The notes under the pieces: generated by a model | Database searches by the model: none | What the model was told of the DNA's origin: nothing | Seen by the model: the letters and a program-made list of their open reading frames with translations, nothing else | Position numbers and translations under genes: made by a program | Shown: piece after piece, positions 32,789 to 41,042 of the stretch | How positions within the stretch are numbered: the stretch's first letter is position 1 | Layout: each line of letters begins with the position of its first letter | Assembly (NCBI RefSeq): GCF_900111155.1 | Contig: NZ_FOGG01000006.1 | Span: 62,001 to 126,000 of the forward strand | Source: Pedobacter rhizosphaerae | GTDB lineage: Bacteria; Bacteroidota; Bacteroidia; Sphingobacteriales; Sphingobacteriaceae | Direction: 5' to 3' | DNA: 64,000 bases

Positions 32789-33991
32789 ATGATAAATAAA
32801 CTTCCTGTTACTGTATTGAGTGGCTTTTTAGGCAGCGGTAAAACCACCCTTTTAAATTCAATCTTAAAAAACAAAGAAAATCTTCGGGTAGCTGTGATTG
32901 TAAATGATATGAGCGAAATCAATGTCGATGCCAATTTGATTAAAAGTCAACATACGCTTTCACAAACAAAAGAAAAGCTGGTAGAAATGAGTAATGGGTG
33001 TATTTGCTGCACCTTAAGGGAGGATTTAATGGTTGAGGTAGAAAAGTTGGCCAAAGAAAACCGCTTCGATTACCTGCTGATAGAAAGTACCGGTATTTCC
33101 GAACCTATCCCGGTGGCACAAACCTTTACCTTTGTAGATGAGCAGTCGGGTATTGACCTGAGCCAGTTTAGTGTATTAGACACGATGGTTACAGTAGTAG
33201 ATGCCTATAATTTTTATCAGGATTTTGGCTCGGCAGAAAAGTTGCTGGACAGGAACTTGGCCGAAGAGCAAACAGATCAGCGAACCATTGTAAATCTGTT
33301 AACCGATCAGATTGAATTTGCCAATGTTATTTTACTCAATAAGGTAGATCTGGTAACTGAGGCAGATATGAAAGTACTCCGTGCTTTGATTAAAAAACTG
33401 AACCCTTCTGCCCGAATTTACAACAGTATTTTTGGAGATATAAACCCCTCCCTATTATTGAACACAGGCTTGTTCGATTTAGCAGAAGCATCCGCAGGTG
33501 CGGGATGGAAAAAAGAACTGGAAGAAACACACCAACCGGAAACGGAAGAATATGGTATCCTATCTACGGTTTTTCGTTCCAGAAAACCCTTTCATCCCCA
33601 ACGTCTCTGGAATTTCATTCAACATGAATTTCCATCTGAAATTATCCGGTCTAAAGGAATTTTCTATTTGGCTTCCAACGCCGATCAAGCTGTTAATTTT
33701 TCGCAGGCAGGAGGATCATTGAGGGTTGATCCTGCGGGTGTATGGTGGGCGAGTATGCCAGAAACAGAACGCATGCAATATTCGGATTATCAGGAAAACC
33801 GTAACCAAATTCAAAGCGATTGGGACACTGATTTTGGTGACCGTGTAAATGAACTGGTTTTTATCGGGCAGGATTTAAATATACCCGAATTGAAGCAATT
33901 GTTAGCAACTTGCTTACTGAATGAATACGAGATAAAGACTTTCAAAGAAAAAGGTTCTTTTACAAATCCATTTGAGCAAGTATTGCCCTAA
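32789..33991 (+). CDS. COG0523/CobW-family GTP-binding metallochaperone
   Basis: The protein is 400 aa from ATG at 32789. Earlier in-frame codons run through the operator and are rejected. The P-loop GFLGSGKTT (residues 12-20), NGCICCTLREDL with the CxCC metal site (Cys71, Cys73, Cys74), IESTGISEP and the G4 motif NKVDL are all present. The CobW C-terminal domain follows (FHPQRLWNFIQHEFP, GQDLNIPELKQLLATCLL). COG0523 members deliver zinc, cobalt or nickel to target proteins; the zinc-starvation subgroup (ZigA/YciC-type) is often Zur-controlled. The double dyad in the promoter, a divergent MerC protein and the nearby ABC operon point to zinc. Confidence 0.9.
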   Translation: MINKLPVTVLSGFLGSGKTTLLNSILKNKENLRVAVIVNDMSEINVDANLIKSQHTLSQTKEKLVEMSNGCICCTLREDLMVEVEKLAKENRFDYLLIESTGISEPIPVAQTFTFVDEQSGIDLSQFSVLDTMVTVVDAYNFYQDFGSAEKLLDRNLAEEQTDQRTIVNLLTDQIEFANVILLNKVDLVTEADMKVLRALIKKLNPSARIYNSIFGDINPSLLLNTGLFDLAEASAGAGWKKELEETHQPETEEYGILSTVFRSRKPFHPQRLWNFIQHEFPSEIIRSKGIFYLASNADQAVNFSQAGGSLRVDPAGVWWASMPETERMQYSDYQENRNQIQSDWDTDFGDRVNELVFIGQDLNIPELKQLLATCLLNEYEIKTFKEKGSFTNPFEQVLP

Positions 33992-34189
33992 CTTGTAGGG
34001 AACAATAGTATTTGGGAGAAATAGTTTAAATATTCCTCCTGAATACCTTAAGTACTAACAGCCCTAGCGCTCACTGTCTTGTTCCTGCACTTGCTTTTTG
34101 GAAGTTTCCTTCATAGAACCTTGTACTTTACCTCCTGTGTTGCAAAGTCTGACGAGCGTTATTCTTTAATCAGGTAATTTAACTGCACA

Positions 34190-34561
34190 TTATAATTTTT
34201 TACTTTCCTCTATCTTCCATAGATCCACTTGAGCATCGTTTTTCTGTGACCTTCCCGGATTACTTCTTCCTTGAATTACATATTTCAAAAGTAAAGCCAT
34301 TAATCTCTTTGTAACCTCAGGATATTGGGCTTGTAAATTATTTTTTTCCGCTATATCATTTGACAAATCATAAAGTTGTATAGCTGGAGCACCAGATTTC
34401 AAGGCCTCCTTATTTTTCGGCGCTGCCCATCCTCCAGATCCAGGGCAAAGTTCTAGCTTCCACTTCCCTGCTCTGATGGCAAAATTTCCATCTATTGAGT
34501 GATGCACAGTAGCTGGCCTAATCAGTTTATCAGATTTACCTAAGAGGCAGGGAAGTCCAAA
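34190..34561 (-). pseudogene. Sulfatase remnant (C-terminal part only)
   Basis: The frame contains a sulfatase C-terminal subdomain: ATVHHSIDGNFAIRAGKWKL, then CPGSGGW and IQLYDLSNDIAEKNNLQ. Sequence like this normally ends an arylsulfatase of 450-550 aa; here the N-terminal catalytic part with CxPSR is gone. Homology begins at about LPCLLGKSDK (34556), where the reading frame meets the PL8 remnant in a different frame. An ATG at 34585 opens the frame but lies inside PL8 sequence, so it is unlikely to be used. This is best read as the far side of a deletion. Confidence 0.8.
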
Positions 34562-35678
34562 GATATTTCGTAGAATCCTGGACATAGCTTTCGTTACTGT
34601 GATCGTTCCTCAACTTTGACAAAACACTATAAAGTGGATTGGAAGAATCTGCAAAAGCCAGGTAGTTATCGAGTAATGCACTTATATTATAATTGTAGGA
34701 TCCGTACTGCTGATTATTCCGGCCAATAATGTTGTGATAGCTTTGCTTTTTGTAAGTAATCCATCTCATTCCAACATTTAATAATTTACCATAATTTTCA
34801 ACTTTATCTGAGCTATATTGCCATTTTGTACCTTCCACCCACCTGCCATAGTTTCCTGCATCACTCATCCAATCGCTTCCATAACCTACATTAAATGTTT
34901 GAGATCCATGTGGAAAAAGGGAGCCAGGGTATAAATTTCCAGCAAAACCATTCTCATTGCGCTTATTAATAATTAGTGGAAATTGATTAGACATTATCTG
35001 ATTTAGGGTATTCATAGTTGCAACATCTTCGGTTGCGGCTTCCACAGCTGTGTACCCCAAAATTCGATAACCCACATTACCTGTTCGATGCCCCTGATCT
35101 TTAATAAGGGTTCCCAGGCTGGGATAGTTGAAAGTGCTTGAATATAAGCCATTACTCCATCTGTGTCGTAAAAATCGAACCGCCTGAAGCTTTATGTTTT
35201 TGATAACCGGCCCATAAGTCGCATCAAGCGAATCTACCTTCATCTGATCAAATAACATTACCATCATAATGCCTAGTTTTTGAGGCTGGCTAAAAGCACT
35301 AATGTGCCATTGGTAACTGGGATATTTAGATAACCAGGCGTTAAGTGCATGATATATTTTGAACTTCACTGCCGGAACCTGGTAGTAGGCTGTAGAATCA
35401 GGATGAAAATATACGCAGTTCATTTTAAAAATGGTATCAGTAAGATCAGCACCTCTTGGTAAACTATCTGCACGGTTAAATTTTCCATTTGCAGAAATTC
35501 TATTCAATAAAGTACTCATAGGTGCCTGCGCTGGTAAAATGGTCATTTTACTGGTAAATGCGTAGCTTGATTTAAGTGCTAATCTTACCTTGGTAATATC
35601 ATTCTGCGCACTGGCGACATAAAAAAAATACAGAAAAAAAATAATTAACGGAATTGTTTGTTTGGATAATTTCATCAT
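34536..35678 (-). pseudogene. Truncated PL8 polysaccharide lyase (N-terminal alpha domain only)
   Basis: About 380 aa from ATG at 35678 (signal peptide ending YVASAQ), stopping at 34536. The PL8 (alpha/alpha) toroid is clear: HRTGNVGYRILGYTA, NGFAGNLYPGSLFPHGSQTF and YGSDWMSDAGNYGRWVEGTK, with conserved Asn, His and Tyr. Family members (hyaluronate/chondroitin/xanthan lyases) run 700-1000 aa and need the following beta-domains. Here the protein ends after DSTKYLW and then reads out of frame through sulfatase sequence (TSLPLR, stop). It is therefore a remnant and probably inactive. Together with the sulfatase tail it suggests loss of a sulfated glycosaminoglycan-type pathway. An alternative start is 35705. 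Confidence 0.85.
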
Positions 35679-36087
35679 GTTTGATTTATTTGGTTTGAAT
35701 TTCATTCACCAATTATCGCCCAAACACTTATCCAGTTCTTTAATTGGCTGAGCCAAAGCTAGCTAACCACTGCCATCCAATAGGTTACGATTGTATCCAT
35801 TATGGGGTAATATTGTAAACACTTTAATGTAATTGAAAAATAATTGCGTCACTTAAATTGAGAGGACAGCAAGACTATCTACTGAAGTTAGAAATTGGAG
35901 ATAAAATGTTAAGTGGGATTTAAGCCTTGAAAAACGTTGCTCTTCTTCGATTAGTAAAATAGGTAGGTTTGTTGCTAGGTTCAATTTTTAGATTCTTGCC
36001 CGCTGATTTAAGAAGATTTGAAAGAGGCTATAATTACGATAGAGTAATGAACTAGAATTTATAATTTGGGGCTCAGAACGCTGGATA

Positions 36088-36177
36088 CTACTTTTTTCTA
36101 TTCAATTTCCAGTAATTTCTAATATAGAAACCGAGGGCAATTAAAAGTCCTGTCCAGATGAAAACCGTTGGGCTCAT
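36088..36177 (-). CDS. Possible 29-aa single-TM protein
   Basis: ATG at 36177, stop at 36088-36090. The peptide starts MSPTVFIWTGLLIALGFYI and ends in a basic tail RNYWKLNRKK, a textbook one-helix, positive-inside microprotein. It lies in a 700-bp stretch (35706-36403) otherwise lacking a recognisable gene apart from one small frame. No homologue is recognised and the length is near chance, so confidence is low. Bases 35706-36087 show nothing I can name. Confidence 0.35.
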   Translation of the reverse strand: MSPTVFIWTGLLIALGFYIRNYWKLNRKK

Positions 36178-36185
36178 AGTTTAAT

Positions 36186-36341
36186 TTATGCTTTTATATT
36201 CTTATAAAACGGATATTCACCGCTATAGGTATTAAGTACTTGAGATCTTTTTAGTTTACCTGGTATGCAAGCCAACAAATTCCATTTTTTGAATACTTTA
36301 AGTTTATAAACACTTGCTAATCCTTTTGGTTTGGTTGACAT
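36186..36341 (-). CDS. Possible 51-aa basic small protein
   Basis: The open frame begins at ATG 36341 (MSTKPKGLASVYKLKVFKKW) and ends at 36186, rich in Lys and aromatic residues. A further upstream ATG at 36371 would lie inside the terminator of the NmrA gene and is rejected. It ends 8 nt before the putative 29-aa protein, so the two could be co-transcribed. No family is recognised. It may equally be a chance frame. Confidence 0.3.
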   Translation of the reverse strand: MSTKPKGLASVYKLKVFKKWNLLACIPGKLKRSQVLNTYSGEYPFYKNIKA

Positions 36342-36343
36342 AC

Positions 36344-36380
36344 AAAAAACTCCTGCCAATGTGATTAACACCGACAGGAG
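36344..36380 (-). terminator. Rho-independent terminator downstream of the NmrA gene
   Basis: In the minus direction CTCCTG and CAGGAG pair across a 19-nt interior that has its own GTG/CAC inner stem. TTTTTTG follows immediately. It is 23 nt beyond the stop of the gene ending at 36404. Confidence 0.75.
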
Positions 36381-36403
36381 CTTTCAATTTATTCGTGCCT
36401 AGT

Positions 36404-37288
36404 TTAGCTGTTATAAGCTTGTGCAAACTTCAGGGCAAAATCTTCCAATTTTACTTTACCTGAAGGAACAGTATTTTTGGCATCAAAGTCTTCCCATAAT
36501 ACTCCGCTTCTAATAGCTGTTCCCATTTCCACATAGTTTTTAGCAATTTCCGGCGGAAGACCTGCGCCTACCATTCCATCATAGGATTGTTCGTCGGTAA
36601 ATTCAATCCAGGGCAGTTCAGGCTGACCAATTGCCTTACCTATTTGCGCTGCTACTTCTCCTAATGTCCGTTTATCACTGGCAATGTACAAAGTACTCCT
36701 TCCTGTAAAACCTTCATTGATTTTAGCTGAAGCAGTATCTGCAATATCCTGAGGATCTACAATTACAATAGGTTGATCTGCACCATAATTTCCACCAATA
36801 ATACCAGCATGTTTAATCATATCAATATTGCCATATAAATTATTGTAGAAATAAGCCGGTCTCAAGGTTAAGATGTCAAAGCCCTCTTCTTTTCCAAATA
36901 ACTGTTCTACATCGTGAAGCCCTGCAATTGGTCCTGTTCCTTTCTCCAGATGGGCACCAATACTGCTTAATAACACTACTTTTTTAACACCCGATTTTTG
37001 CACCGCATTTATATAATGCTGGCCAATACTTTTTATATGATTCCTCATGTTATCGGTTGAAAAATCATTTGGCACCATTAAATACACTAAATCTGCCCCT
37101 GTAAAAGTATGGGTTAGAAAATCTTCATCCTGAACAGCGCCAATTGCAGGCGTTGCACCCAGTGCCTTTATTTCATCGGTTTTGGACGCATTGCTACTCA
37201 CTACGGTAACATCATGACCTAGTGCAATAAGATTCTTTGTTAGTGGCTTACTAATATTTCCAAGTGAGCCTGTTAAAATTATTTTCAT
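36404..37288 (-). CDS. NmrA-like NAD(P)-binding oxidoreductase
   Basis: The protein is 294 aa, an atypical short-chain dehydrogenase. The N-terminal Rossmann motif is MKIILTGSLGNISKPLTKNL (GxxGxxG-like, with a Ser/Leu variation). ADLVYLMVPNDFS and KKVVLLSSIGAHLEKGTGPI follow, as in NmrA/QorB-type quinone reductases or redox sensors. The Tyr-x-x-x-Lys pair is not preserved in the usual place. It is divergent from an HxlR-family regulator, a common pairing in which the regulator controls the reductase in response to electrophiles or quinones. A terminator follows. Confidence 0.85.
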   Translation of the reverse strand: MKIILTGSLGNISKPLTKNLIALGHDVTVVSSNASKTDEIKALGATPAIGAVQDEDFLTHTFTGADLVYLMVPNDFSTDNMRNHIKSIGQHYINAVQKSGVKKVVLLSSIGAHLEKGTGPIAGLHDVEQLFGKEEGFDILTLRPAYFYNNLYGNIDMIKHAGIIGGNYGADQPIVIVDPQDIADTASAKINEGFTGRSTLYIASDKRTLGEVAAQIGKAIGQPELPWIEFTDEQSYDGMVGAGLPPEIAKNYVEMGTAIRSGVLWEDFDAKNTVPSGKVKLEDFALKFAQAYNS

Positions 37289-37318
37289 GATTATTGTTTT
37301 TTATTGACTAGTCAAAGG

Positions 37319-37352
37319 TATATTTGTACTTACTTTTTTACAAGTACTTACC
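37319..37352 (+). promoter_or_regulatory. HxlR/NmrA divergent promoter with TACTTAC direct repeats
   Basis: TATATTTG at 37319-37326 is an exact -7 box for the plus-strand HxlR gene, 40 nt before its ATG. TACTTAC occurs at 37327-37333 and again at 37346-37352, a 19-bp-spaced direct repeat over the start region. It is a plausible autoregulatory operator of the HxlR protein. Confidence 0.5.
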
Positions 37353-37366
37353 CCAAAGTATGTATC

Positions 37367-37726
37367 ATGACAGCAATAAAAGAAAATTCGACATCTAATG
37401 CCAACAGAAGGGCTAGCAAGGCAACCTGTCCGGTTAGTTTCGTAATGAGTAAAATTGGAGGACACTGGAAACCTATTATTTTATTTCATTTATTGAGTGG
37501 GCCAAAAAGATATAGTGAACTGAAAAAATTAATTCCCGCAGTAACGGAAAAAATGCTTATCCAACATTTAAAGGAAATGCAAGAGGATGTATTGGTATTC
37601 AGAAAAGCTGAAAACGTGGTACCTCCCTTTGTAACCTATAGTTTAAGTGCCGAGGGAGAACAATTAAGGCCTATTCTTGATGAAATGGTTAAATGGGCTG
37701 ATGCAAGGGATTTTAAACCTCAGTAG
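37367..37726 (+). CDS. HxlR-family winged-helix transcriptional regulator
   Basis: The protein is 119 aa from ATG at 37367; the frame is open back to 37304 but that part is promoter. The HxlR core is clear: CPVSFVMSKIGGHWKPIILF, GPKRYSELKKLIPAVTEKML and FVTYSLSAEGEQLRPIL. Cys21 at the start of the domain is the position used as a thiol sensor in YodB/HypR-type members. It probably represses or activates the divergent NmrA-type reductase. Confidence 0.9.
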   Translation: MTAIKENSTSNANRRASKATCPVSFVMSKIGGHWKPIILFHLLSGPKRYSELKKLIPAVTEKMLIQHLKEMQEDVLVFRKAENVVPPFVTYSLSAEGEQLRPILDEMVKWADARDFKPQ

Positions 37727-37902
37727 GATTTGGGGTTATGGAGCTTGAATATTGCCGTTGTAAGTTCAGTTATTGCTAAGCTAGATTGTCAGGGCTCAAG
37801 CAGATTCGAAGCAAGACGCAATGTTATTAATTCCTTGAGCTTTCAGATGTAAAATCGGAACAAATTGCGAAGGGTTATACTATTAAGTTTCCGAGTTATC
37901 TA

Positions 37903-38011
37903 GAGCTCTTCGACAAGCTCAGACTGACAATTTTCATCACGGAATCCAGTCTTGATTCTCAATTCTCGATACTTGATTCTTGATACTTGATTCTTGCTAC
38001 TTGATTCTTGA
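37903..38011. repeat. Dispersed TTCGACAAGCTCA repeat and CTTGATACTTG array
   Basis: Bases 37903-37930 carry GAGCTCTTCGACAAGCTCAG plus ACTGACAA, a member of a dispersed family also seen near 39490 and 52047. Bases 37951-38011 are a degenerate array of CTTGATT/CTTGATA/CTTGCTA units, like the one at 63766-63845. The whole gap 37727-38023 has no gene; it lies between convergent HxlR and Hsp70 genes and may act in termination. Confidence 0.75.
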
Positions 38012-38023
38012 CACCAAAATCTC

Positions 38024-39286
38024 TTAACTAAAAAGATAACCACTATATGCTAAACCCTGGGCAACGCTCTTAAAGTTATCACCAGAATTTAGGCTGATAT
38101 GCGGAAACTTCTCTTTAAATAACTTCTGAATGCTTCCAACCATGGATGTTCCACCTGTTAAAAATAGACTATCTATATCCTTCACATCAATATTATATTG
38201 CAACATAAAAGCCTCCAGATAAGCAGAGATTCGATCTACATCTTTTTTGATGAGTTGTTCATAATCTGATAACGATATATTTTCATCGATTTCTATGCCT
38301 AACTGATTATAAGTAAAAGAAGTGCTATCCTGACTGGATAAGGCAATTTTGGTTTTTTCTATAGATTGAAATACCGAATAGCCCAGATTATTTTCAATGA
38401 GTGTAATCAGGTTTTTAAATTTCCGATCATTACCAGAAAAATAGTAGTAATCTTCAATATCCTTTCTAATACGTTGCCCGTTAAAGAAATTCATCTGCTC
38501 CCATGAACAAATATTGGCAAAAAGCGATTTTGGAACGGTTAAAACTTTTCCCTTCGTGGCTTCGTATTGGGTATACTTGCCAAAATACGGTGTACCCTTC
38601 TCCCACATAAATGCCGAATCAAAACTATCTCCCCCGATGTAAATACCTCCGGTAGCCATCATATCACCTTTTCGGTCTTTACTTCCCACTTTAGCGGGAT
38701 CGAGCACCAGGTAGGTAAAATCAGTCGTACCTCCACCTAAATCGGCTACCAGAACATTTTCTTTTTTCGTAAGTGTTTGTTCGTAGGCAAAGGCGGCTCC
38801 AATAGGCTCGAACTGGAAACGAACTTCTGTAAAACCAGCTAACTCAGCGGCTTTACTCAATCTGTTTTGAGCTAAAGTATCTTTCTGTACGTTATCATCA
38901 TCAAAGAAAACCGGTCGGCCGATAACCGCTTTCCGGCAATCCTGCCCAATAATTTCATCGGCCCTGCTTTTCAATTCCTTCAATATAATGGCTACCAAAT
39001 CGGAAGCATTATATCTTCTGTTCTGAATACGGGTTTCAGAAAAACTGGTCCGAGATAAAATCTGTTTAATAGATTTAATGAAACGCCCTTTCATTCCGTC
39101 GTTTAAGTAGGCTGCTATTGCCTCCTCACCCACTACATAATTATTCTCAGCAGTTTGCAGTTGATGATAAAAGTAAATAAGCGATGGAATAATAATGGTG
39201 CTGTGGATTTCTTGCTTTTCTTCATCATAGATGGCCAATGCCGAATTTGTTGTACCAAAGTCAATACCGTATAAAAATCTTTTCAT
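38024..39286 (-). CDS. Hsp70-family protein (YegD-like, ATPase domain only)
   Basis: The protein is 420 aa. It has the Hsp70/actin phosphate-1 loop YGIDFGTTNSALA, phosphate-2 loop VLVADLGGGTTDFTYLVLDP and adenosine motif SLFLTGGTSMVGSIQKLF. It lacks the substrate-binding and lid domains of DnaK (about 640 aa). It resembles E. coli YegD, a divergent Hsp70 of unknown client. It stands alone between repeat-rich gaps, with no DnaJ or GrpE partner nearby. Confidence 0.88.
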   Translation of the reverse strand: MKRFLYGIDFGTTNSALAIYDEEKQEIHSTIIIPSLIYFYHQLQTAENNYVVGEEAIAAYLNDGMKGRFIKSIKQILSRTSFSETRIQNRRYNASDLVAIILKELKSRADEIIGQDCRKAVIGRPVFFDDDNVQKDTLAQNRLSKAAELAGFTEVRFQFEPIGAAFAYEQTLTKKENVLVADLGGGTTDFTYLVLDPAKVGSKDRKGDMMATGGIYIGGDSFDSAFMWEKGTPYFGKYTQYEATKGKVLTVPKSLFANICSWEQMNFFNGQRIRKDIEDYYYFSGNDRKFKNLITLIENNLGYSVFQSIEKTKIALSSQDSTSFTYNQLGIEIDENISLSDYEQLIKKDVDRISAYLEAFMLQYNIDVKDIDSLFLTGGTSMVGSIQKLFKEKFPHISLNSGDNFKSVAQGLAYSGYLFS

Positions 39287-39470
39287 TGCAGGAAATAAAA
39301 TGGATGAGGGGCGGCGAAAGTATTAAAAATTCGGCTAAGAAAAAAGTAAAGGGGAAAATTTCAAAAGTCATGGTGAGTTGTTGATTGTTATTTTCCCCAC
39401 ACAGGTTAAGAAACAATCCCTTATGTAGTGAAATCCGGGACAAGTAATCGAAGACCTTCTTAATAAGTCG

Positions 39471-39527
39471 AAAACTAAAATGGATTATCCTTCGACAGGC
39501 TCAGGATTGACAATCCATTTTAGTTTT
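39471..39527. repeat. Long perfect inverted repeat (16-bp arms) around a dispersed core
   Basis: AAAACTAAAATGGATT (39471-39486) and AATCCATTTTAGTTTT (39512-39527) are perfect reverse complements. They flank ATCCTTCGACAGGCTCAGG, a variant of the TTCGACAAGCTCA core. The transcript would form a 16-bp stem. It lies in the gene-free gap 39287-39687. Confidence 0.85.
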
Positions 39528-39570
39528 CTCCTTAAGTTAACCGCATTGGAGACGCTCCAACTAGAAAAGG

Positions 39571-39632
39571 ACCACCCCGCTCCCCACAATCCTTACACAT
39601 CCCCTCCTTGAAAAAAGGAGGGGAGCTGCCTG
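39571..39632. repeat. REP-like palindromic element, third copy
   Basis: The centre CCCCTCCTT-GAAAA-AAGGAGGGG (39601-39623) is a perfect 9-bp stem. Read on the minus strand, the whole 60 bp aligns with the elements at 12550-12611 and 12822-12882, including the downstream GGGGTGG end. The copies differ at scattered positions, so this is an old member of a dispersed family. Confidence 0.75.
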
Positions 39633-39687
39633 CATCAAAGCCCTGTAAAAACCCTTAAGGATTCCCACTTGTGCGGGAACGACAATT

Positions 39688-40956
39688 TTATTTCACAATC
39701 TTTCCTGACTTAATCACAATCTCTATTTTCTCCAGTGCCCTGATATTTAAAAGAGGATTGTTCTTTAGCACGAGCAAATCTGCTTTTTTACCTGCTTTTA
39801 TGGTGCCCCTGTTTTTCTCTTCCCCTAAAACCTCTGCACCAACAATGGTTGCAGACCGAATGGCTTCTGCAGGGGTAAAACCGGCTTCCTTAATGTAGTA
39901 ATCCAGTTCATCTACCAAGCGTGGATAAGGACGTTTCAAATCAACAATCTGATCCGTTCCTGCCACGATTTTAACTCCTTGCTGATGAACTCGTTTCGCT
40001 AAAGGGAAAACCCATTTATCTTTTTCCGAAACACATAAAGTTGCATCTAAAATGGCATGGTGCGCTTTCATTTCCCTACAAAACTCAGTAATATCCAGTT
40101 TTGCAATTACACTGTCTTTATAGGCAGCAGGCGTAGTTCTTCTATAAAACAAGGTATCAGTTTTCATGGTTTCCAACATCGAAACATGTGAAAGTACTTG
40201 TACGCCTGCCTTAATCACTTCTACTGGTTTAGCAGGATACATCATGGTATGCCCCCAAACTTTCAAATCGTGCCTTTTGGCTGCCTTCACAACATCAGGT
40301 AAAAAATCTTTATCAAAAGAGTGGTAAAGTTTAACGCCTGTTGCACCACAAGCTTTAGCCGAGGCTATTGCTTTGTCTAAATCATCACCAGGTACTAAGC
40401 GTTGTTCCCAGGGACTATAAGGCTCTTTTCTCAGTCCCTGCCCCCTGTTATAGTACAAATCACCGGCCATGAAGGATGAAAAATAAACATCCGGTCCGAG
40501 TTTTCTCCCCTCCCGAATTTCGGTTTGTGCCTTTAATAACGATGCCCCATCGCCACCTGCATCACGTACAGCAGTAATCCCGTGCCGTAGGAAATATTCC
40601 AGGTGCTTATAGGTATTTTCCATGTTATTACTCCTGTGTGCAGTAACGTGCACGTGTGCATCAATAAGCCCTGGAATAATATAACTGCCTGTTAAATCGA
40701 GCACTTTTGCCCGATCTAATTTTCGGGGTGCCTTACCAACCTTAATAATCTTATCTCCACGAACCACTACATCTTTACCAACCAGAAACTTTCCTTTGTT
40801 TACATCTAAAACCCAGGCGTTTCTGAGTATCAATAAGCTCTCGGTTAGCGTACTCCTTTTAGGTGTATTTTTACCCGGTGCTGCGTTGACAAATGCCGGA
40901 GTAAATGGTAAGCTGGCCACCAGACTAATCATGGTGATGAATATATTTCTTTTCAT
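39688..40956 (-). CDS. Secreted amidohydrolase (imidazolonepropionase/prolidase-like M38 family)
   Basis: The protein is 422 aa from ATG at 40956 (signal peptide ending AFVNA). The frame runs back to 41025 through a terminator, so the inner start is chosen. The metal-dependent amidohydrolase set is complete: GLIDAHVHVTAHR, KVWGHTMMYP, VLSHVSMLE and VAGTDQI. The C-terminal composite sandwich (GTIKAGKKADLLVLKNNPL) follows. It may cleave peptides or cyclic amides. It follows the TlpA/metalloprotease/SusCD operon but is separated from it by a strong terminator, so it has its own promoter. Confidence 0.88.
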   Translation of the reverse strand: MKRNIFITMISLVASLPFTPAFVNAAPGKNTPKRSTLTESLLILRNAWVLDVNKGKFLVGKDVVVRGDKIIKVGKAPRKLDRAKVLDLTGSYIIPGLIDAHVHVTAHRSNNMENTYKHLEYFLRHGITAVRDAGGDGASLLKAQTEIREGRKLGPDVYFSSFMAGDLYYNRGQGLRKEPYSPWEQRLVPGDDLDKAIASAKACGATGVKLYHSFDKDFLPDVVKAAKRHDLKVWGHTMMYPAKPVEVIKAGVQVLSHVSMLETMKTDTLFYRRTTPAAYKDSVIAKLDITEFCREMKAHHAILDATLCVSEKDKWVFPLAKRVHQQGVKIVAGTDQIVDLKRPYPRLVDELDYYIKEAGFTPAEAIRSATIVGAEVLGEEKNRGTIKAGKKADLLVLKNNPLLNIRALEKIEIVIKSGKIVK

Positions 40957-40980
40957 GTTTATTGAATATAAATGGGTAGT

Positions 40981-41017
40981 TAAAAAAGAAGCGCAGTGGC
41001 ATCCACCAACTGCGCTT
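40981..41017 (-). terminator. Rho-independent terminator of the SusCD/metalloprotease/TlpA operon
   Basis: On the minus strand AAGCGCAG (41017-41010) pairs with CTGCGCTT (40996-40989), extended by TGG/CCA pairing, and TTTTTTA follows. It lies 26 nt after the TlpA-like gene stop. Confidence 0.9.
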
Positions 41018-41042
41018 GTCATCATTAAACTAACTCTCTTTT

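Noticed and set aside
34064-34160. Short minus-strand frame ending MKETSKKQVQEQDSER
   Set aside because: About 30 codons without a clear start, just after the sulfatase remnant; I cannot assign it. The rest of the 198-bp gap 33992-34189 shows nothing.
36342-36371. Upstream ATG extending the 51-aa frame to 61 aa
   Set aside because: It lies inside the terminator hairpin of the NmrA gene.
40957-41025. Upstream ATG for the amidohydrolase
   Set aside because: The extension runs through the TlpA terminator and hides the signal peptide.
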